Of a stretch of 39,211 nt of DNA, positions 32,225-39,211 are shown in pieces. Numbering within the stretch: position 1 is the stretch's first letter; every line of letters begins with the position of its first letter. The notes beneath the pieces were generated by a model, which had not been told where the DNA came from, did not search any database, and was given only the letters and a program-made list of their open reading frames with translations. The translations under genes and the position numbers were made by a program. This DNA is from Mesohalobacter salilacus. GTDB lineage: Bacteria; Bacteroidota; Bacteroidia; Flavobacteriales; Flavobacteriaceae. The stretch lies in the NCBI GenBank assembly GCA_003931895.1, contig RRZV01000022.1, forward strand, positions 1 through 39,211. Reading direction: 5' to 3'.

Positions 32225-33234
32225 CAAATATTATTAACTTCATCTTCGCTGATAACGGTGTCATTAAATGGCAAATCTTGTGTAGCAGAAGTTTGAAACC
32301 TTCCCATAATAAAATTGGTGAAGCTTAAACTTTCACCAGTATTTTGATTTTCAAAAGTAATATCTGTAAAAATAACTTGTGTAAAAAAGCTACGATTTAT
32401 TCTATTGCGTTTAACTACGTTTACCTCAAAGCTATCGGTGATATTTGGGTTTAGATAATTGGCTAATCCATCAGCATTCAAGTCATTATCAGGATTAAGG
32501 GCTGGATTTTCAGGATCTTCACAAGCGTTTAAATCTTCATTTCTTGTGAGCACAGCATCACCGTCATCATCATCGTCTAAATAGTTTGGTATTCCATCAT
32601 TGTCTGTATCTACATAAACTACATCGCCATTTTCATCAGTAATCACATTGCCGTTATCATCAAGAGCTTCAAGCTCTTCGCTTGCTGTTAAAACATTGTC
32701 ATTGTCATCATCGGTATCTAAAAAATCGGGGATGCCATCACCATCAGAATCATCATTAAATAAATTACCGTCACCATTAATATCTTCAAGTTCTGCTGGT
32801 ACACCATCATTATCATCTTGATCAGAAATTCTAATTTCTAATATAGCCATTCCGCCTGTAGTGCTGACAAATTCTTCGATGACTTGTGGGGAGCTTGGTG
32901 GGACTTCCTGACAAAAATAATCTGCGCCGTTAGTTGATGCACTTAATTTTCTATAAACCACTTGATTGTTTGAATTAATAGGAATTTCAACCGTTTGAAT
33001 CGTTTCTAAGCCAGTAAATGTGCCTTCAAAATCTTCATCTGGAAATCTAAATGAAATGGCTTCATTGGTTTCAGAATCCACAAAAAATAAAACATTAATA
33101 TTCTCTTGTTGACACAAAGAAAGGTTGGTGTTTTCGTCAAAATTAAAAGAGCTCACAATAATGTCACCGTCATCACAAGAGGTAAGTGCAATAATTGTTA
33201 TTAAAAGGAAATATTTAAACTTAGTGAACTTCAA
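32218..33234 (-). CDS. Lipoprotein with thrombospondin-type-3-like calcium repeats
   Basis: The 338-residue product has a lipoprotein signal ending ALTSC (Cys20) followed by DDGD, an acidic surface-export signal. An N-terminal beta domain comes first (about 25-120). Residues about 135-245 hold several Asp-rich calcium-binding loops (DQDDNDGVP, DSDGDGIPD, DTDNDGIPNYL, DDDDDGDAV), then LNADGLANYLNP. The C-terminal part (about 255-338) is beta-rich. The loops probably stiffen the chain in calcium. The substrate or partner is unknown. It is monocistronic, with a -7 box upstream. Confidence 0.75.
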   Translation of the reverse strand: MKFTKFKYFLLITIIALTSCDDGDIIVSSFNFDENTNLSLCQQENINVLFFVDSETNEAISFRFPDEDFEGTFTGLETIQTVEIPINSNNQVVYRKLSASTNGADYFCQEVPPSSPQVIEEFVSTTGGMAILEIRISDQDDNDGVPAELEDINGDGNLFNDDSDGDGIPDFLDTDDDNDNVLTASEELEALDDNGNVITDENGDVVYVDTDNDGIPNYLDDDDDGDAVLTRNEDLNACEDPENPALNPDNDLNADGLANYLNPNITDSFEVNVVKRNRINRSFFTQVIFTDITFENQNTGESLSFTNFIMGRFQTSATQDLPFNDTVISEDEVNNICQ

Positions 33235-33249
33235 TTCTTTTATTTTTTA

Positions 33250-33257
33250 CAAACTTA
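33250..33257 (-). promoter_or_regulatory. Putative -7 box of the calcium-repeat lipoprotein gene
   Basis: The minus strand reads TAAGTTTG (33257-33250), a full TAnnTTTG match, 15 bases before the ATG. A -33 TTG at the usual distance was not found. Confidence 0.4.
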
Positions 33258-33376
33258 AAGTTTTTTAGTTAGCTCTGCTTTAGGTTTTAGATTTTTAAAA
33301 CATTTTAATTTATTTTTATTTTGTTGTGTAAAAATTAGCAATTTGAGAATTAAAACGTTTTTTGTTTTAAAATTCT

Positions 33377-33384
33377 TAATTTTG
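33377..33384 (+). promoter_or_regulatory. Putative -7 box of the cysteine desulfurase gene
   Basis: TAATTTTG fully matches TAnnTTTG and lies 31 bases before the ATG at 33416. No well-spaced TTG was found. Confidence 0.4.
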
Positions 33385-33415
33385 CAAGCATTAATTTCAT
33401 TTTGAAGTCCTAAAT

Positions 33416-34579
33416 ATGAAAAACATATATTTTGATAGTGCAGCAACCTCTCAAATGCGTGAAGAAGTTATCGAAGCTATGAGCCAAAGTATGCAGGAAT
33501 GTTATGGCAACCCTTCGTCAACACATGCTTTTGGTCGCAAAGCCAAGTCAAAAATTGAAGCTTGTCGAAAAGATATTGCTAAAACCCTAAAGGTCACTCC
33601 TGGCGAAATTATATTTACTTCAGGCGGTACCGAAGCTGATAATATGGTGTTAAAATGTGCTGTGTTTGACCTTGGTGTAAAGCGCATTATCACTTCTAAA
33701 ATTGAACATCACGCCGTTTTAAACACCGCTCAATTTTTAGAAACACAAGCTGATATAAAAGTTGAATATGTCAATTTAGACCCAAACGGACAAGTGGATT
33801 TAAATCATCTCGAAAAACTTTTGTCAGATAAATCAGATAAAACTTTAGTGAGTTTAATGCATGTCAACAATGAAATTGGCAACATGTTGGACTTAAAAAC
33901 CGTATCAGACTTGTGTCAAAATCACGATGCACTTTTACACTCAGACACGGTTCAGTCTATTGGTCATTTTGAAATTAATTTAAAAGATTGTCCCTTAGAT
34001 TTTTTAGCCGTTAGTGCACATAAATTCCACGGCCCAAAAGGGGTTGGTTTTGCTTATATTAATAAAAAACACAAACTGGCATCACTAATTCAAGGTGGTG
34101 AACAAGAACGCGGTCATCGTGGTGGAACAGAAAATGTATCTGGTATTATTGGATTGCACAAAGCTTTTAATTTGGCCTATCAAAATTTAGAAAATGAAAG
34201 TTCTTACGTTCGTGAACTCAAGCAATATTTCATTGAAAACTTAGAAAGTAAAGTTCCTGAAATTGTGTTCAATGGACTGTGTAAAGATTTAGAAAAAAGT
34301 ACTTACACTGTCATTAACTTTAGCTTGCCCATTTCTGAAGCTAAAGCAGGAATGTTGTTATTTCAGCTCGACTTAAAAGGCATAGCTTGTTCTCAAGGTA
34401 GTGCTTGTCAGAGTGGAAGTCAACAAGGCTCATTTGTTTTAAATGAAATTTACGGCGCTGAAAAAGCCAAAACTCCATCATTGCGCTTCTCACTTTCGCA
34501 TTTTAATACTAAAGAAGAAATTGATTATGCAGTTGGTGTACTTTCAGAATTTGTAACATCAGACAAAGTCGTAATTTAA
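33416..34579 (+). CDS. Cysteine desulfurase, NifS/IscS class
   Basis: The 387-residue PLP enzyme takes sulfur from cysteine as a persulfide for Fe-S clusters or tRNA thiolation. The PLP lysine is Lys203 in SAHKFHGPKGVGF. The substrate-side His98/99 lies in SKIEHHAVLNT, TSGGTEADN (68-76) is the phosphate-binding turn, and the active-site cysteine is Cys331 in GSACQSGSQQG. The N-terminal YFDSAATSQMREEV is typical. It is not adjacent to a scaffold gene. The Mrp/Nfu operon 15 kb away is the nearest cluster-related locus. Confidence 0.92.
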   Translation: MKNIYFDSAATSQMREEVIEAMSQSMQECYGNPSSTHAFGRKAKSKIEACRKDIAKTLKVTPGEIIFTSGGTEADNMVLKCAVFDLGVKRIITSKIEHHAVLNTAQFLETQADIKVEYVNLDPNGQVDLNHLEKLLSDKSDKTLVSLMHVNNEIGNMLDLKTVSDLCQNHDALLHSDTVQSIGHFEINLKDCPLDFLAVSAHKFHGPKGVGFAYINKKHKLASLIQGGEQERGHRGGTENVSGIIGLHKAFNLAYQNLENESSYVRELKQYFIENLESKVPEIVFNGLCKDLEKSTYTVINFSLPISEAKAGMLLFQLDLKGIACSQGSACQSGSQQGSFVLNEIYGAEKAKTPSLRFSLSHFNTKEEIDYAVGVLSEFVTSDKVVI

Positions 34580-34595
34580 AATATAGGTAAAACTA

Positions 34596-35075
34596 TTAAG
34601 ATTTATTTTCAGGAAAAACTTTAAACCTCCTCGTGTCTTCCTTAGTCAAGACTTTAAAATCTTCTGTTTTGGCGAGATTATCAAGTGGTTGAAGTAAATG
34701 TGGTGGTAAACTTTTAAGCTTACGTGTTCTCAGGTCTATCCAAGATCCCAACATTTCACAACGTGCACAATTTTTACCTTTATCATTATAAAAATCGTGT
34801 TCAAAGGCGAAAAAAGTACCGTCTTTCGACAAGCCTTTTAATTTTAAAGTGACTTCTATTTTGTCTTCAGGTTTTATTTCTTTAAAATAATAAATATGTT
34901 CGTAAAATACCACTGGACCTAAGCTATACTTAACCAATTCTTTCTGAGTAAACCCATTGTCTAACAAGAATGCCATTCGGGTGTGGCTCATCATATTTTG
35001 ATAAGCCGAATTGGCCAAATGACGATTGGCATCTAAATCGCTCCAACGCACTTCAAAGTGTTTCGTATAACTCAT
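34596..35075 (-). CDS. Hotdog-fold acyl-CoA thioesterase
   Basis: The 159-residue cytoplasmic protein has a single hotdog domain with the catalytic-site segment EVRWSDLDANRHLANSAY (8-25), where the Asp and the Asn/His follow the 4-hydroxybenzoyl-CoA/FatA pattern, and a central helix (MMSHTRMAFLLDNG). The C-terminal 30 residues extend beyond the domain. Its ATG overlaps the TGA of the upstream membrane-protein gene as ATGA, so translation is coupled. Substrate unknown. Confidence 0.82.
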   Translation of the reverse strand: MSYTKHFEVRWSDLDANRHLANSAYQNMMSHTRMAFLLDNGFTQKELVKYSLGPVVFYEHIYYFKEIKPEDKIEVTLKLKGLSKDGTFFAFEHDFYNDKGKNCARCEMLGSWIDLRTRKLKSLPPHLLQPLDNLAKTEDFKVLTKEDTRRFKVFPENKS

Positions 35076-35362
35076 ATCAAACCAATTTTGAGTAGTAATA
35101 TAACAATAGCCATTAATACAGTAAAAATTAAAACACCGCGAGCTCTATAAATCTTGTCTTTTTTTAAAAACACAAAAAAAGGGATAAAGTTTGCCCCTGC
35201 ACCTATGGCTATCAAACCACCAAGGAAATATTCGTCATAGGCCATTTGTATGGCGTTAAATAGGTCATAATTAGTAAATATCGCGACATAAATATACATT
35301 CCTGCAGCATTACTAATCAAGCCTAATAATAAACCAATTAAAATGTCTTTTTTAATGTTCAA
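35072..35362 (-). CDS. Small three-helix membrane protein
   Basis: The 96-residue protein has three predicted membrane helices (about 8-28, 47-67 and 76-95), with a basic loop (KKDKIYRARG) before the last. No family with a known function was recognised. It overlaps surE by 11 bases at its start and the thioesterase gene by 4 at its stop, which strongly supports it as a translated middle gene of the operon. Confidence 0.7.
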   Translation of the reverse strand: MNIKKDILIGLLLGLISNAAGMYIYVAIFTNYDLFNAIQMAYDEYFLGGLIAIGAGANFIPFFVFLKKDKIYRARGVLIFTVLMAIVILLLKIGLI

Positions 35363-36128
35363 TGTTTAAACTTTTTAAATGATTAAGGTGTTGGTATGCG
35401 GTCAAATCAAATTGAACAGGCACGACTGAAACATAACCGTGACGCAATGCCCATTCATCTGTATCTTCTCCAGCGTCTTCATTAATAAACTCTCCTGTCA
35501 ACCAATAGTAGTCACGTCCTTGTGGAGTTTGTCTTTTGTCGTACTTTTCTACCCAATGGGCTTTGGCTTGACGACAAACTTTAATGCCTTTAATATCTTT
35601 CTTTTCAAGCTTTGGAAAATTGACGTTTAAAACAGAGTTTTTAGGCAAATCATTTTTCAAAACGTACTCGGTAATTTTCTTAACATATTCTGTGGTAGGC
35701 TCAAAATCAGCATTCATAGCGTAGTCTAATAATGAAAACCCAATGGCTGGAATGCCTTCTGTACCAGCTTCAACCGCTGCACTCATGGTGCCAGAATATA
35801 TCACATTTATAGAAGAATTAGAACCGTGATTAATACCACTAACGCACAAATCTGGTTTGCGCTTTAATATTTCTTGTGTTGCAATTTTTACACAATCTAC
35901 AGGTGTGCCAGAACAACTGTATTCTTCGTAGTCACCATCAATTTTAATTTTATCACAGTATAAATTGTCTGTAATCGTAATGGCATGCCCCATTCCGCTT
36001 TGTGGACTATCTGGTGCCACGACGACGACTTCCCCAAACTCTTTCATAATTTTTATCAAATGGCGAATACCTGGTGCGGTTACACCATCGTCGTTAGTGA
36101 CTAAAATAAGAGGCTTGTTAGATTGCAT
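35352..36128 (-). CDS. surE: 5'/3'-nucleotidase SurE
   Basis: The 258-residue metal-dependent phosphatase acts on nucleoside monophosphates. The metal-site motif is TNDDGVTAPG (11-20), with Asp13 and Asp14. Further blocks are VVVAPDSPQSGMGHAIT (Ser ligand), CSGTPVDCVK and CVSGINHGSNSS (Asn ligand). Length is normal. It heads a three-gene operon with a small membrane protein and a thioesterase, and is divergent from pgk. Confidence 0.94.
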   Translation of the reverse strand: MQSNKPLILVTNDDGVTAPGIRHLIKIMKEFGEVVVVAPDSPQSGMGHAITITDNLYCDKIKIDGDYEEYSCSGTPVDCVKIATQEILKRKPDLCVSGINHGSNSSINVIYSGTMSAAVEAGTEGIPAIGFSLLDYAMNADFEPTTEYVKKITEYVLKNDLPKNSVLNVNFPKLEKKDIKGIKVCRQAKAHWVEKYDKRQTPQGRDYYWLTGEFINEDAGEDTDEWALRHGYVSVVPVQFDLTAYQHLNHLKSLNIEH

Positions 36129-36210
36129 TAATGAGTGTTTTGGTGCGAAAATAAGTTAATTTTTAAAGAAATCATCACATTATAACTCAATTCATTTAAG
36201 TAATAATGCT

Positions 36211-36218
36211 TAAATTTG
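36211..36218 (+). promoter_or_regulatory. Putative -7 box of pgk
   Basis: TAAATTTG fully matches TAnnTTTG and lies 18 bases before the ATG at 36237. TTC at 36191-36193 is 17 bases upstream and may act as a weak -33 element. Confidence 0.45.
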
Positions 36219-36236
36219 GACTTAAAATAATTTGAT

Positions 36237-37421
36237 ATGAAAAGTATAGACGATATTAATTTCAAAGATAAAAAAGCCATCATTAGAGTAGATTTCAACG
36301 TTCCACTAAATGAAAATTTTGAAGTCACTGACAAAAGTCGAATAGAAGGCGCAAAACCCAGTATAGTTAAAGTGCTTGAAGATGGTGGTTCTGCCATTTT
36401 AATGTCGCATCTCGGCCGGCCAGACGGTGTTGAAGAGAAATATTCGCTCAAACATATTGTCAATACGGTGTCTGAAGAAATTGGGGTTCAAGTAAAATTT
36501 GTTGATGACTGCGTTGGTGAAGCTGTTCAAAAAGCTGCAAAAGAACTTCAAAATGGTGAAGTTTTATTACTTGAAAATTTAAGGTTTCACGCTGAAGAAA
36601 AAGCAGGAGACGAAGCTTTTGCAAAACAATTGGCAGACTTAGCTGATGTTTATGTCAACGATGCATTTGGGACGGCACATCGAGCTCATGCTTCTACAAC
36701 TGTTGCGGCAAAATTTGCCAAAGAAAAAGCGATGGGCTATTTATTAAAAAAAGAAATAGACAGCTTAGACAAAGTTTTAAATTCTAAAGAGAAACCCGTT
36801 ACCGCAATTATAGGCGGGGCTAAAGTTTCCAGTAAAATCACCGTGATAGAAAACATATTAGATGCCATTGACCATTTAATTATTGGTGGTGGTATGGCGT
36901 TTACATTTATCAAAGCAAAAGGAGGCAAAATAGGGGAGTCCTTAGTTGAAGAAGACAAACAAGATGTGGCGCTTCAGATTTTAAAAATTGCAGAAGAAAA
37001 AAATGTAAAAGTCCATTTACCAATTGATTCAAAAACCACTCAAGAATTTAAAAACGACAGTGAAACTAAAATTCAACCTATTGATAGTATTGAAGATGGC
37101 TGGATGGGCTTAGATGCAGGGCCAAAATCTCAAGCGGCTTTTGCTGAGGTCATTAAAGAATCAAAAATTATTTTATGGAATGGTCCTTTAGGTGTTTTTG
37201 AAATGCCAAATTTTGCTGAAGGGACAATTGCGGCTGGAAATGCTATTGCAGAAGCAACAGCCAATGGCGCATTCTCTTTAGTTGGTGGTGGCGATAGTGT
37301 ATCTGCAGTGAAACAAAATGGTTTTGAAGATAAAGTCAGCTATGTTTCAACAGGTGGTGGCGCTATGCTCGAAATGTTGGAAGGTAAAACTTTACCAGGT
37401 GTGGCGGCTTTAGAGGATTAA
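36237..37421 (+). CDS. pgk: Phosphoglycerate kinase
   Basis: The 394-residue glycolytic enzyme transfers phosphate between 1,3-bisphosphoglycerate and ADP. Diagnostic blocks are the N-terminal RVDFNVPLNENFEVTDKSRI, HLGRPDG, YVNDAFGTAHRAHAST, the hinge/nucleotide segment IIGGAKVSSKI, WNGPLGVFE, and the C-terminal GGGDSVSAVKQNGFEDKVSYVSTGGGA. Complete and of normal length. Monocistronic here; no gapdh neighbour. Confidence 0.97.
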   Translation: MKSIDDINFKDKKAIIRVDFNVPLNENFEVTDKSRIEGAKPSIVKVLEDGGSAILMSHLGRPDGVEEKYSLKHIVNTVSEEIGVQVKFVDDCVGEAVQKAAKELQNGEVLLLENLRFHAEEKAGDEAFAKQLADLADVYVNDAFGTAHRAHASTTVAAKFAKEKAMGYLLKKEIDSLDKVLNSKEKPVTAIIGGAKVSSKITVIENILDAIDHLIIGGGMAFTFIKAKGGKIGESLVEEDKQDVALQILKIAEEKNVKVHLPIDSKTTQEFKNDSETKIQPIDSIEDGWMGLDAGPKSQAAFAEVIKESKIILWNGPLGVFEMPNFAEGTIAAGNAIAEATANGAFSLVGGGDSVSAVKQNGFEDKVSYVSTGGGAMLEMLEGKTLPGVAALED

Positions 37422-37485
37422 GTTTAAAAAAATCCAAAGGGATTAGTCCTCTTGGGTCCTAACATAAAAATTTTTTAAGCCACAA

Positions 37486-38376
37486 TTAATTTCTTTTAAC
37501 CCTCCTTTTTAAATTAGACAAATAAACGCCAAGTAGAATTATGGTGCCAGCCAAAAGCTGCCACAGATTAAATTCCTCACCATCCAAAATTCCCCAAAAC
37601 AAAGCCACAATCGGAATCAAATAGGTGACTGACGTAGAAAATACAGGATTGGATAATTGAATCAATCGATTAAAAATAATTTTAGCTGCTGCTGTGCCTA
37701 ATAATGCTAAAAGTGCAACGTATAACAATGCCGTCTGTGTTTCAGGTTGTGAGACGTAATTTAAATCAAAAAAGCCCGTAAAAGCCAATATAATAATCGA
37801 TGGGACAAGCAAGAGCAAAAATGAAGCTGACGCAATCCCTAAGGCAGATAAGTGTTGTAAATAAGTTTTAATGATATTAGCGTTAAACGCATACATCAAC
37901 GATGCAAAGACAGGTAAAGTGGCATACCAGTAATTTTGATTGGGATTAATATTGGCACCAATTAAAATTAAAACTAAACTTCCTATAAGCCCTATAACCA
38001 CCCCTAAAAATTGAGCTTTTACAAATCTTGATTTAAAGAAAAACACCCCAACCAATAAAGCTAAAAGTGGCACCGTAGAATTTAAAATTGAAGCAACCGC
38101 AGAATCTATTTCGGTCTCGGCATAAGCAAATAAAATTGATGGGAATAAAGTCCCCAATACACCAGATACACCAAGCCATTTCCACGCCGATTTCGGAATA
38201 GTTTTAAGCCTTTTATATCCTACAATTATCAAAATAACACTAGTCACTAATACTCGAAATGCTCCGACTTGAATAGGCGTTAAGCCTTCTAAGCCTTTTT
38301 TAATGAGAATAAAGGAGCTGCCCCACATCAGGGCAAGTATAAAAAGATATAACCATTTAAGTTGATGAGCAGACAA
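37486..38376 (-). CDS. EamA/DMT-superfamily transporter
   Basis: The 296-residue inner-membrane protein has about ten hydrophobic helices arranged as two EamA repeats (about 8-135 and 150-290). The first repeat starts LFILALMWGSSFILIKKGLEGLTPIQVGAFR. The second ends with PVFSTSVTYLIPIVALFWGILDGEE. Members export amino acids, drugs or metabolites; the substrate cannot be told. It lies 56 bases downstream of gldD on the same strand and converges on pgk. Confidence 0.88.
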   Translation of the reverse strand: MSAHQLKWLYLFILALMWGSSFILIKKGLEGLTPIQVGAFRVLVTSVILIIVGYKRLKTIPKSAWKWLGVSGVLGTLFPSILFAYAETEIDSAVASILNSTVPLLALLVGVFFFKSRFVKAQFLGVVIGLIGSLVLILIGANINPNQNYWYATLPVFASLMYAFNANIIKTYLQHLSALGIASASFLLLLVPSIIILAFTGFFDLNYVSQPETQTALLYVALLALLGTAAAKIIFNRLIQLSNPVFSTSVTYLIPIVALFWGILDGEEFNLWQLLAGTIILLGVYLSNLKRRVKRN

Positions 38377-38432
38377 AGCAAAAATTTTTGCAAAAGTGAG
38401 ATAAATCTAGAGATACAACTTATAAAAAGAGG

Positions 38433-39008
38433 TTAATCTTTCTTCCAGTTTAAGCTTTCCATAATTTTACGCATATCCTTTTTAAGATATTCCGCAGCGG
38501 GCAAAATAGAATCGTAATTGGGTTGAGCTTTAAAATAAATGGATCCTGTAACAAAATGGTTCAAGCTATCAGTTAAGTAAAACTGAGCCTGTGAAGCTGC
38601 ATTACCTTCTACTTCATAGAATAAGCCATAGGTTTGATGCTTATCGTTGATATACGTCTGAGATAAAATAGCATCAGCTTTAATCTCGTGTTTGAGCGGT
38701 AATTTTTGAGCATCTATAATCAGGGATTTTAAATTATTATCAATAGGATAATAGCTGATATAAATAGAACCCTTCATTTCAGGATAGGTGATGTCTAACC
38801 AACAAGGGCGATTTCGACTATATTTATTTAAAGTTGAAGAGCTATTGATTTTAAACTCAAAAGGGCAGTCCACTTCAGTTTTAAAATATTGAGCTTCAGG
38901 ATATTCTAGAGCTAGATATGCCTTAGGTTTTGGTAATACATCATTATCTTGACATGCAAAGCTCAAAATTGCTAAAACACTTAAAGCCATTGTGTTTTTT
39001 ATACTCAT
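38433..39008 (-). CDS. gldD: Gliding motility lipoprotein GldD
   Basis: The 191-residue lipoprotein has a signal ending LSFAC (Cys19). The family opening follows, DVLPKPKAYLALEYPEAQY, then VDCPFEFKINS, RPCWLDITYPEMKGSIYISY and the C-terminal YLTDSLNHFVTGSIYFKAQPNYDS. GldD is needed for gliding in Flavobacterium johnsoniae and is tied to the gliding/type IX secretion machinery. The first residues after Cys19 (QDND) are less acidic than in the other lipoproteins here, so it may stay on the inner leaflet. In many relatives gldE lies directly upstream; here at least 200 bases upstream are non-coding. Confidence 0.9.
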   Translation of the reverse strand: MSIKNTMALSVLAILSFACQDNDVLPKPKAYLALEYPEAQYFKTEVDCPFEFKINSSSTLNKYSRNRPCWLDITYPEMKGSIYISYYPIDNNLKSLIIDAQKLPLKHEIKADAILSQTYINDKHQTYGLFYEVEGNAASQAQFYLTDSLNHFVTGSIYFKAQPNYDSILPAAEYLKKDMRKIMESLNWKKD

Positions 39009-39129
39009 TAACTTAAATTTTTTCTTAGACGCAAACGGTTTTAAACGGTTGCTTATTATTTTAATTGGTTCTACGCTATTGAACCAGTAATAATGATTAC
39101 TCTAAATCATAAGCTAAAATGTCTCCATG

Positions 39130-39167
39130 AGCGCAGTCGAATGATCGCTTTTCACTTCGTCTGCGCT
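39130..39167. repeat. Imperfect palindromic repeat
   Basis: AGCGCAG (39130-39136) pairs with CTGCGCT (39161-39167), and the stem continues with one mismatch through CGAA/TTCG. The GCGCAGTCGAA motif resembles dispersed flavobacterial intergenic repeats and is similar in kind to the stretch at about 11171-11196. The remainder of the gap from 39009 holds a small hairpin, GGTTC/GAACC (about 39066-39085), and no coding frame. Confidence 0.4.
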
Positions 39168-39211
39168 ATTAGTTTTGTTTTTGTAATTTCATTGAAGTTT
39201 AATCAAAAAGA

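Noticed and set aside
33255-33446. 63-residue minus-strand reading frame over the cysteine desulfurase promoter
   Set aside because: It covers the -7 box and start of the desulfurase gene, has a Lys/Asn/Leu-rich random composition and no promoter or family match.
37430-37460. Terminator between pgk and the EamA transporter gene
   Set aside because: The inverted repeat CCAAAGGGA/TCCTCTTGG has two central mismatches and no T-run, too weak to list.
1-39211. CRISPR array, prophage, insertion sequence or toxin-antitoxin pair
   Set aside because: No regularly spaced direct repeats, transposase or integrase motifs, or small overlapping toxin/antitoxin gene pairs were found on reading both strands.

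Overview
The window is chromosomal DNA from a low-GC member of the Bacteroidetes, most likely family Flavobacteriaceae. The signs are a GldD gliding lipoprotein, lipoproteins with an acidic stretch after the lipidated cysteine (the Bacteroidetes surface-export type), ECF sigma factors overlapping membrane partner genes, bacteroidete-type -7 elements (TAnnTTTG), and an almost complete lack of Shine-Dalgarno sequences. An HMG-CoA synthase points to a mevalonate pathway. No phage, transposase, integrase, CRISPR array or rRNA was seen; one tRNA-Cys lies at the left edge.

Layout. 1-6600: tRNA-Cys and terminator, HMG-CoA synthase, an acidic lipoprotein, a three-gene ECF sigma / membrane partner / DUF4097-like operon, and a geranylgeranyl-reductase-family flavoprotein. 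6592-10914: a two-domain lipoprotein, then a second ECF sigma operon whose partner is a 913-residue fusion (cytoplasmic tail, one membrane helix, carboxypeptidase-regulatory-like domain, TonB-plug-like domain, von Willebrand A domain). A decayed tail of a second copy of that fusion gene lies beyond the lipoprotein. 11278-15627: queG, a YbgC-like thioesterase, dnaA, a low-molecular-weight phosphatase and a DjlA-like J protein. 15836-18695: a compact iron-sulfur/redox operon (Mrp-type ATPase, Nfu, ferredoxin-NADP reductase, 2Fe-2S ferredoxin). 18772-20745: an acyl-CoA dehydrogenase paired with a DUF3050 protein. 20840-22394: a tandem pair of secreted paralogues of unknown function, the second lacking an ATG where its signal peptide should begin. 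22395-28935 (minus strand): an ABC-type MacAB/TolC-like tripartite exporter with two permeases, ending in tsaB. 29051-39008: glyS, a CBS-domain protein, a small membrane protein and Smr-domain protein, a calcium-repeat lipoprotein, a cysteine desulfurase, a surE / membrane protein / thioesterase operon, pgk, an EamA exporter and gldD.

Most of the window is ordinary core genome. The points that most deserve a second look are the VWA/plug fusion tied to an ECF sigma factor and the remnant of its lost copy; the apparent AUU start of the second secreted paralogue; an Mrp-family ATPase with a single, C-terminal cysteine; a DUF3050 protein with a heme-oxygenase-like metal-ligand pattern; and a run of hairpins at 31199-31332. 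All functional names are assigned by reading translated sequence for family motifs; no database search was run.
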